From NCBI GenBank assembly GCA_029204225.1, contig CM055094.1:23186657-23250656 (forward strand): 64,000 bases of DNA, given 5' to 3'. Numbering within the stretch: position 1 is the stretch's first letter; each line of letters begins with the position of its first letter. The translations under genes and the position numbers were made by a program. Positions 56,062-64,000 of this stretch are shown piece by piece. The DNA is from Diphasiastrum complanatum. Lineage: Eukaryota; Streptophyta; Lycopodiopsida; Lycopodiales; Lycopodiaceae. The notes beneath the pieces were generated by a model. That model was given only the letters and a program-made list of their open reading frames with translations. It ran no database searches and was not told the DNA's origin.

Positions 56062-56090
56062 CACACACACACACATATATATATATATTT
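56023..56090 (+). repeat. (GT)n(AC)n(TA)n compound microsatellite
   Basis: GT run 56023-56058, AC run, then TA run to about 56090. The GT-AC junction is itself a perfect hairpin. Confidence 0.95.
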
Positions 56091-56235
56091 ATTTAAACTT
56101 ATGTATAGTTTTGCGCATGTGTATGGGTGCACCAAGCATGCTCCTCCCCTCACCCATGCATGAGCTTTTTTCTAACTAAAAAACTTGAGGAGGAGGATGC
56201 ATGTATGGGGAAAGGCATGCATGGCCCTCCTCCCC
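56091..56235. mobile_element. Relic of the foldback element found complete at 60389-60573
   Basis: It shares AAACTTATGTA, TTTTGCGCATGTGTATGGGT, CACCCATGCATGAGCTTTTT and AAAAAACTTG-GGAGGAGGATGC in order. The second arm has diverged. Confidence 0.7.
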
Positions 56236-58620
56236 ATGCATGCAATGGAACCACAGCCCATCGAAATTCAAATTACCCTCCATCCTCCTTCCTCCTCCTC
56301 CTCCATGGATGCTCCTCATCGATGCTCGCACTCCTCCTTCCTCACCCTCCATCTCTCAATTTGCCATTTCTCTTTCATTTCTTCTTCCTCTCTTCTAACC
56401 TATTCCTTCTTTCATTCTTCCATACCAGCTAGCAAGGGAGGGTTTCTTCATTCTTCCATAGCAGCGAGCGAGGAAATGGAAAGGTAGAGCAAAGAAGTGA
56501 ACGAAGAAGAGGATATGCAAAGACGTTGAGATTTGAAGGAGGAGGCAACAATCTCCTATTCATCCTTTTTCCCTGCTATTTCCAATCGTGGCTTTGTTTT
56601 CTTTCCTCTTCTTTTCTTTTATCTCATCAATCTTGCCCTTCTTTCCTGAATTGCCTTCTAACATTCCAGTTTATAGACTCATTTATCGTTTTGCAAAGCA
56701 TGAGTGCCCTACTGCACATCATTCGAATTTCAATCGATTTATCAATTGGTAGATAATGCAGGGTCGCGCCTGGTGTTTATTCTACATTTGATTCTTAATC
56801 ATGTTTTTTGTAGGAAGGAAAGTGATAGAGTGCATTAAGTTCAAAGTGCTAATTATGAACATTCAACTATTGTTTCATGACAAGTTGCTCATATCTATGC
56901 ATATAATTGCAATGGTTTCATCGATAATCAGAAAATCAAATTGGAGAATTGGTTCTAGGGTTTCTAAGAAATGATAAATTCATGTTGGGCATGTGTTACA
57001 GTGAACTACATGTTTGCAATGCAATTACATCATTTAGGACCTGACTCTTGAATCTCTCTTTCTAATACACAATGGTTTCAAGACTTAGTGATGATTTTTT
57101 AGATTTAGAAAGAGTGAAAGTTCAAAATTTAGTTTTACAACCTAGACTATTGGTAATTGACTCTTACTTTTCAGAAAGGTTAGTGTAGGACATGAATTTG
57201 CCAAAGATTTAAGAGCATATTTGCATAAGTTGGAATTTTCAAATGATCACATTCTACAAGCAAAACTTTTCCAAGCCTAACACACATTGCAAAACCAGTT
57301 GTTTGGGTCTTAGACACAATGCTTTGATTTGATTGCAACTATTAATATTTGAACACCAATTCACTTGAAATGTAAAACTTTTAGTCTGTATGCTTTGGGT
57401 CTAGGCCAACCGTGAGGGCAATGGAGCCAAAGCATGCAGGATTACAGACATCTCCTGCATCAAAAAGGCCTTAGGTGAGAGGGGGGCCCAACACACACAC
57501 ACAAACACATGCCTAAAGCCTAACCCTAAAGCATAATGTCTAAAGCCTAAAGCCTAAAGCCTAATGCCTAATGCCTAAAGCCTAACTCTAAACAAAAATT
57601 GGCCCGTAGGAGACGAGCCAAGCTAGGGCTTTGCTAGTACGTACTATAGGAAGTGCAAATGAGTCCCTACATAGCGATTAGGCACAATAAATGGACTACT
57701 TTTTGGCACAAAAAAAGGAAGGAACGCCATTAGGGCATAGTAAATGGACTACTTTTCGGCATTCACGAGAAGTGGTCCAGTGTCCAAAACCGGTTTTGTG
57801 ATCAAAATCCTTCACTAACATGCTAGCAGCTCTTCTCCCTTGCTATCACATCTAGATATGCATCCATATCATCCTATTGTAGTTCACATTGCAGGTCAAA
57901 GAATAGAAATGACTGCTAATCACACAATTCTGATAAGTTATTAGTTTTGCCCACACCGGTTCATAATAGCACATCCATCAGTGTATATGGCCTACTAAAT
58001 AAAATATATATTGATCATTCAAAAAACCTGCCACTAATTCTCAATGAACTCGCTTTGTACAACTGACCAGACCAATCTCGACTCCGTCTTTCTGAGTTTG
58101 AGTTGGACAACAATAACAATTCTTTCAGACTGCTACATCAAAAGTTTCACACAAGACTGATCTGAAGTTATTGTTTACGAGCTAACTCAATCCATGGCTA
58201 CAAAGATATTAGGGTAATCGATTATGTATGCAGCCAATTAGCCATTATCTTCAGCATGCAATCCGTAACTTGATAACACATTTGAAGTGATTTACTGTTT
58301 CATTTCATGAACCAATGAAGTAGCATTCTCCTACACCATATGGTGTATGTAGTAGATTTACTCTAATTTTTGAATCTCAAGTAGCAAACTTGATTAAAAC
58401 CGTAAGATCAGAACAATCAGAGTCTGTCGAGAATTGCTGCAATCCCAAATATTATAGTCTCTAGAGTTTTTAAATATAGTACAATTGGAAATTAAATTGC
58501 TGATTGACGACCAAAGCATATGATCAATCATAAAATATCTCGAGCCTAAAGCTATCAGTACTACACATTCTTGGGCACGACTCAAATAAGACCAAGTTAG
58601 AATTAAAGTAGAATCATTGT
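56236..58620. other. No gene recognised; CT-rich tract and heptamer repeats
   Basis: 56270-56480 is strongly CT-rich (CCTCCTCCTCC). 57510-57595 has about ten degenerate GCCTAAA heptamers (telomere-like). Repeated TAAATGGACTACTTTT words occur at 57690 and 57749. Open frames here are compositional. Confidence 0.45.
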
Positions 58621-58623
58621 GCT

Positions 58624-60388
58624 ACTGTATTGTGGGTCCTATCAGTTGATAAGGATCAATTGGCCTCGCCACAAGGCAAGTCGACGGGACACGCGTCATG
58701 CCAACGGCAACCTGGGTCATGCATGGGTTGCCTAAGTGAACAACTATATGTATAGTGTGATTTCATTTTTTGCTATGTGAGCTTGCTGTGGAGATGTTTT
58801 CTGTCTGTGTTACTGTGTAGCATGATCTATGTTCCTGTTCGAAGCAAATTCTAAGTTGGTATCAGAGCCGTACAGGGAGTGTACACAATACAACATCGTC
58901 GTTGAAGAGAGCTTCGGGAGAACTGTCTTCTAAGAGTTCGAGGTCTACGGCGGGTTGAAGACGAAAGGAGAAGCACTGGTGCTGAGAGTTTGGCACACAG
59001 AAGCTTGATGAGCTTGAGACTGTGTGAGGATTCAGAGACAAGGGTTGTCAGCTAAATCAGAACCTCAACAAACGGAATTTTGAAATTTCGAAGCAGGCTA
59101 TTTGGTGTTTGCAGTCAGTGTGCATTCAATCGGACACTGTTTGACAAATGGATTGAAGCATCAGAATTCTAACAGTAGGGCGTCCTAGTACAAGGATGAT
59201 GACTGCAAAAAGCCATACTCAGCCTTGGAAGGATGGAGCAGCAATTGACAACTCTCTCAAATAGCCAAAAACAAGGCAAGGGTTTTCAGTTGAAAAAACA
59301 TGGATCTTGTGATGTAGGATAGCTTTTTCTGATCTTTAAAAATCTGAAGAGGGGTGTGCTGGTAGGGTGAGACAGACTATAGAGGGCCGTGGCTGGCCGT
59401 GGAGCCATTAGGCTGCAGGATCGTCTGGCCATCTCCATAAGAGAGAAGGAAGAAACCATACAGGATGAAGAAGAAGGAGACCGTGGCTGTCGCGCGCATT
59501 GATCCAAGGATTGTCATAGCGTTCCTAGGTGCATAGCGGCCATAGGACTTTACTTCAGCATGCGGGTGCAGTGATAACCATTTGATTGAGAGATAAATTG
59601 ATGAACGGTCGAGATCCAGCTTCAAGGATGAAGCCTAGGCCGTAGGATCCACATCAATGGTTTTTGTTGAAAGTGGCCATGAATAGTTGAAAGGGACATC
59701 ACCCTTCAACTTCATTAAAAAAAATTCAAAGTGAAAGTTGAGTTGGGTCCCTTCACAAGTGAAGAGTGAAGTTTCTTCAAGGTGAAGAAATAGTTAAAAA
59801 ACAAGGAAAATCCCTATTTTTATGTCCTTTGCCCGTTTTAACCCACACGAAAGGCTATAACCTCCAAACGAAGGGCACCCGGACTGTACCTGCAAGTACG
59901 GTACAACAAAACAAAGTGATTGCAGTGGAGAAAGTATTCAGAGTGCGCCAAAAGTGATTTCACCATTCCACTGGGCACGTAGTTGGGAGTTGATGACTGA
60001 GTGCATTTCGGAAGGCGACGCCGATTTGGCTTTCAAATTGGTGGAAAAGCAGCGAGTGGCCTGGTAAGGGAAAAAATGCAGGTCATTATTTTCAACTTCT
60101 AACATCACAGTTGGCCTCGGCATACTGTTTTTAGTCTATGGCATAAGTTTCAAGCAGTTTTGCGATGGAAAACATGGGAGAGTCCATTTTGAGTGAAAGT
60201 AGCAAATTGGACGGGATTTCCAACTATGCAGTGTGGAAATTCAAAATGAAAAACATACTGATGAAGAAAGACATGTGGGAAGTCGTCACACGTGATGAGA
60301 GAAGGCTGCCAAATGAAGCGGATATCAAAGTGTTCAACAAAAAGATGAGGAAAGCTTTAACCTTCATTAACTTGTCTATATATATATT
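58624..60388 (+). mobile_element. Ty1-copia 5' half: LTR end, primer site, leader, gag start
   Basis: The primer site TGGTATCAGAGCC lies at 58857. The sequence before it (about 58624-58856) is the presumed LTR. A leader of about 1.3 kb follows. Gag opens at 60164 (MENMGESILSESSKLDGISNYAVWKFKMKNI, shown here as MENMGESILSES and KLDGISNYAVWKFKMKNI) and breaks after about 70 codons at the foldback element. The gag start resembles that at 16554. Confidence 0.75.
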
Positions 60389-60573
60389 TAAACTTATGTA
60401 CACTTTTGCGCATGTGTATGGGTGCACTCATGCATCCTCCCCCCCCACCCATGCATGAGCTTTTGCATCCTCCTCCCCAAGTTTTTTAAGTTAGAAAAAG
60501 CTCATGCATGGGTGAGGGAGGGGAGGATGCATGGGTGCACCCATACACATGCGCAAAAGTGTACATAAGTTTA
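60389..60573. mobile_element. Foldback (hairpin) element with ~77-bp arms
   Basis: Left arm about 60389-60466, right arm about 60497-60573. Each arm contains CTTATGTACACTTTTGCGCA and GTGTATGGGTGCAC with few mismatches, around a short spacer CCAAGTTTTTTAAGTT. TA runs border both sides. It interrupts the copia gag. Confidence 0.85.
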
Positions 60574-60616
60574 TATATATATATATATATATATACATAC
60601 ATACATACATACATAC

Positions 60617-60685
<69 letters not shown>

Positions 60686-60729
60686 CATACATACATACAT
60701 ATGTATATATATATATATATATATATATT
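60572..60729 (+). repeat. (TA)n(CATA)n compound microsatellite
   Basis: TA, CATA and TA runs alternate with ATGTATAT turn points, so the tract is self-complementary over much of its length. Confidence 0.95.
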
Positions 60730-60835
60730 AGTTGTGAGTGCCCGTCGTTGACGGACAATGGCGGCTGATCTAGGTGACGACCGATGATTTGGATGATGGC
60801 CAATCTCGCACATCTCATATCTTGAATATCTAACA

Positions 60836-61190
60836 TTTGAGTCTTTGGAAAAAATTCGAGTCCTTGAAAAAATTCGAGTCTTCGAAAAAAAAAAATTCGA
60901 GTCTTTCGAAAAAAGTCAATCTTTGAAAAAATTCAAGTCTTTTGAAAAATTCGACTTGATAGTACAAAGGGTCTTTCGATCCTTCGGAAAAATTTGAGTT
61001 GACAGTTCAATCCATCGGAAAAATTTGAGTCTTTGGAAAAATTCAAATCTTTCCAAAAATTCGAGTCTTTGGAAAAAATTCGAGTTGTTCCAAAAATTCG
61101 AGTCTTTGAAAAAATTGGAGCTTTCAGAAAAATTTGAGTCATAAGAAAAAATTTGTGTGGTTGGAAAAAATCGAGTCATAAGATACACAA
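60836..61190 (+). repeat. ~18-20 bp minisatellite, GAGTCTTTGGAAAAAATTC type
   Basis: About 17 degenerate units of (A)nTTCGAGTCTTTGGAA run through the tract, with A-run length changes. Two units are interrupted by longer spacers near 60950-61010. No coding. Confidence 0.85.
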
Positions 61191-61620
61191 ATAAATATAT
61201 CTACTTAAATAATGCAAATACCTTATTATATTACATATACATATAATTTTGAACACGTAACTACGTATACTTGAATGAACACAAAAAACACGCGACAAAA
61301 GTTACTTAGATTTTAAAAAAATGAATGTATACACAAATCACAATAATTATATTTACTTCTATAATGCAAATGCTTACTTAGCTTACCGATACATATGAAT
61401 TTGTATAGTAATAACATATACGTGAATAAATACACAAATAAGTGGCAAATTTATATCAGAAAAAAAAGTGGTAACGATATATGCAAATAGAAAATGAATA
61501 GCGACACAAATTAATTAGCTTTTTTTTTTACTTAAATAATGCAAATATCTACTTACTTTACATATACATAAGAATTTGTATACATAATTACATATACATG
61601 AATGAATACACAAATAGGTG
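61191..61620. other. AT-rich spacer with loose repeats
   Basis: AATGCAAATNCTTACTTA, TACATATACAT and GAATGAATACACAAATA words recur about every 100-150 bases (61210, 61370, 61540). No gene. Confidence 0.4.
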
Positions 61621-61621
61621 C

Positions 61622-64000
61622 AAAATTATCTCTTCTTGAGAAGATAAGTATGTCATCAACATAGACAGCTAGAATGATTATTTCATTTTGGACATGCTTG
61701 ATATAGACATTTGACTCAGCAAATAGAGGTTTAAAGCCTACGGAACGTAATGCTTCCTCCTTCTTTCTATACCATTGTATACTTGTTTCAGACCATAAAT
61801 GCTTTTATTCATGTGACATCCGTATTCAGGATATTCTTGGCTTACAAAACCAAGTGGTTGGTCCATGAATAAATCTTCTTCCAATTCTGCGTGTAAGAAA
61901 GCAATTTTCTCATTTACAATATGGATTTTTAAATCATGAGCCACTGCATACGCGAATACAAGCAAATTGATGTATGTTTGACTACCGGTGAAAAAGTATC
62001 AGTGTAGTCGATCCCATACTTCTGTGAAAATCCTTTAGCAACTAATATTGCTTTGTATTTGATGTTTTCTTCATCAGGACCTATTTTGATCTTGTAGATC
62101 CACTTGCACTTGACTGGTTTTCTGCCATCATGTATAGGTGCAAGTGTCCATACATTGTTCTTATACATAAATGACATATCGTCCTCCATTGTCTGAATCC
62201 AACGATCTTTATCTGGTCCATCAACAACTTTCTTGAATGTTTGAGGTTCGTTAGAGACCCCACAAAATTCGATGGTTGTGTTAAAAACATCCTGACCGTA
62301 TCTTTCTGGTGGTTTTCGTTGTCTGTCAGATCTTCTCACAGATGGTTTTGAGTTCGATTCTACAGGTTTCGAGTTCGATTCTGATTCAAACTTTTCTGTT
62401 GGAATTCGAATTGGAGATTCGAGTCTGTCATGTACTCGATCTTGACCTCCCTCTAAATTTGGTATTTCTCTCTCATCTTCTGTTTGTTTTACTTCTGTCG
62501 ATGTTGGTAGCTCATAATAGTTTTTGAGAATTTCATAGCCAACTAGATCACTGTCTGCTATGTATTTCGACTCATCAAATTTAATATCTCGAACAACTTT
62601 TATCTTGCCAGTTTTGAGTACATAGACATGATAATATGACAAATGTAACTCAAATCCTACCAGAAAACCTTGTTCAGTCTTTTCATCAAGTTTCTTTCTC
62701 AGTTTAATCTGGTATGTACATATACACTGTGCATCTGAATGTCCGAACATGTGCTAGATTTGGCTTCGACTTCCACCATATCTCATGAATACGATTCTAA
62801 AGATAATTTGACGTAGCCACTGCTTCTGCCCACAACTGTTTTGGTGCTTTTGCATGAGCCATCGTACACCTTACAGTTTCCATAAGTGTAAGATTTCTTC
62901 GTTTAGCTATTCCATTGTGTTGAGGTGTGTAAGATGCAGACTTTGTATGCATAATACCTCGACCAGTACAATAAGCTTTGAATTCGTAAGAAATGTACTC
63001 ACCTCCACAATCTGTGTGAATCTGCTTCAACTTATTGCATGTCTGCTTCTCAGCCCAATTCGTATACTCAACGAATTTCTCGAAAGCTTCAGATTTAGTA
63101 CGTATAAAGTATACTATAGCGAACTTGCTGAAGTCATCAATAAATGTAATGAAGTACTTTGCATCACCCAATGACAATACTCCGAATGGTCCACAAATAT
63201 TTGAATGCACAGTTTCAAGTACCTTAGTTGCTTTATAAACATCTAGTCATCTTGCCTTTAAGACATGATTCGTAGGTAGTTCGAATATCTCTACTTTTGA
63301 TTTCGACTCCTTGAATTCTCTGACTTTTGTTGGCTTGGTACAAGGCTTCCATGTTCATGTGACATAGCCTTTTGTGCCATAGTATATTTGTTGATTCTTG
63401 AGTTTGATTGGCTTGTTTGATTCTTGTTCAAATGTTCAGGTGATATAAATTTCCTTCTCTGTAGCCTTTAGCAACTAGGTTATCAGAATCTTCCTCGAAC
63501 AGTTTACAAGAGTACTTTGTGAAGGTTACTAACATGCCTGTATCGACTATCTTAGCCATGAATAGAAGATCTTTGTCAAGAGTAGGGACATAGAGAATCT
63601 CCTCCAGTTTCTTGTCTCCCTGATTCGTGTCCAGCCATAATACACCAGTTTCATCACCCACGTGCTTAGAACCATCTCCAAGTATAATGAATCTCGACTA
63701 GTTCGTCTTCTTGTACTCAGACAATATTTGTTTCGAGAAAACAAAATGTGAGATGGCTCCTGAATCAAGTACTACTTCTCGAATTTTAGAATTAGATGAA
63801 CAACATAGCTCCTGAGTTCCTTGATCTACTACTGCTCTGGAGCATTGCTGCATGACCCTGTTTATGACAATGAATGCATTCAATCTTTGGATTTAACCAA
63901 CACTTTTCTTCTGTGTGACCTGATCTTCTACATCTATTGCAGATCTTCTTATACATCTATTGCAGATCTTCTTATCACCAGAATTCTTCTGTTGTATTCC
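61622..64000 (-). mobile_element. Ty1-copia gag-pol piece, runs off the right edge
   Basis: On minus, from right to left: zinc knuckle ICNRCRRSGHTEEKCW (near 63950, frame-shifted by a 23-bp tandem duplication at 63930-63975), protease (VVLDSGAISHF near 63760), integrase core (HSNICGPFGVLSLGDAKYFI, FIDDFSKFAIVYF, HTDCGGEYIS, HNGIAKRRNLT, 63210-62800), the linker with [20 protein letters not shown] and [20 protein letters not shown] (62000-62100), then RT with catalytic YVDDILIF (near 61640). RNase H and the 3' LTR are lost at about 61622. Several stops interrupt the reading. Confidence 0.88.

Noticed and set aside
56127-56756. Serine/proline/leucine-rich open frames
   Set aside because: They come from a CT-rich tract; all three frames are open for composition reasons.
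60572-60729. CRISPR-like regular repeats
   Set aside because: Pure TA/CATA microsatellite without spacers, in plant nuclear DNA.

Overview
This window is nuclear DNA from a land plant. The evidence is two intron-rich genes of typical plant families, many Ty1-copia elements primed by initiator-Met tRNA (binding site TGGTATCAGAGC next to the LTR), a Ty3-gypsy relic, two-ORF LINEs, a tRNA-derived SINE, foldback elements and very many GA/CT microsatellites. The lineage cannot be fixed by reading alone. The very large retroelement-filled intron and the LINE reverse transcriptase, which looks more I/jockey-like than the usual plant L1, would fit a fern or another non-core-angiosperm, but this is a weak inference.

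Two host genes were rebuilt exon by exon, both on the minus strand. Gene 1 spans 36254 to 8610 and encodes a 420-residue PQ-loop membrane protein (SLC66/PQLC2/Ypq-like, probably a vacuolar cationic amino-acid transporter). It has 12 coding exons whose phases all agree. Its eighth intron is 22.3 kb and holds most of the transposons in the left half of the window. A 21-nt microexon follows that intron. Gene 2 spans 55127 to 47650 and encodes a 204-residue secretory-pathway cyclophilin (CYP20-1/cyclophilin-B type) with 7 coding exons, one of only 24 nt.

Layout: 1-6067, two head-to-tail LINEs; 6068-8609, tandem repeats, microsatellites and the 3' flank of gene 1; 8610-10717, the last four exons of gene 1, with a LINE piece in intron 10; 10718-33036, giant intron 8, holding copia and LINE pieces, a complete copia element with nearly identical LTRs (15689-20462), a deleted LINE, gypsy fragments and two 5'-truncated copia elements; 33037-36254, exons 8 to 1 of gene 1; 36255-37860, its upstream region with a 41-bp minisatellite and repeated CACGTG/AACGGT modules; 37860-47600, SINE array, copia 3' end, microsatellites and unrecognised AT-rich DNA; 47650-55127, the cyclophilin gene with a hAT-like MITE in intron 3; 55128-58620, its promoter and simple repeats; 58620-64000, a truncated copia 5' half, a foldback element, a minisatellite and a further copia element running off the right edge.

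The transposons are mostly broken. The most unusual points are the two CT microsatellites that directly form the intron side of splice donors in gene 1, the giant intron ahead of a microexon, a promoter module shared by both host genes, a young copia element whose RNase H region is replaced by a 93-bp foldback sequence, and a set of inserts each built from permutations of its own short palindromic word.
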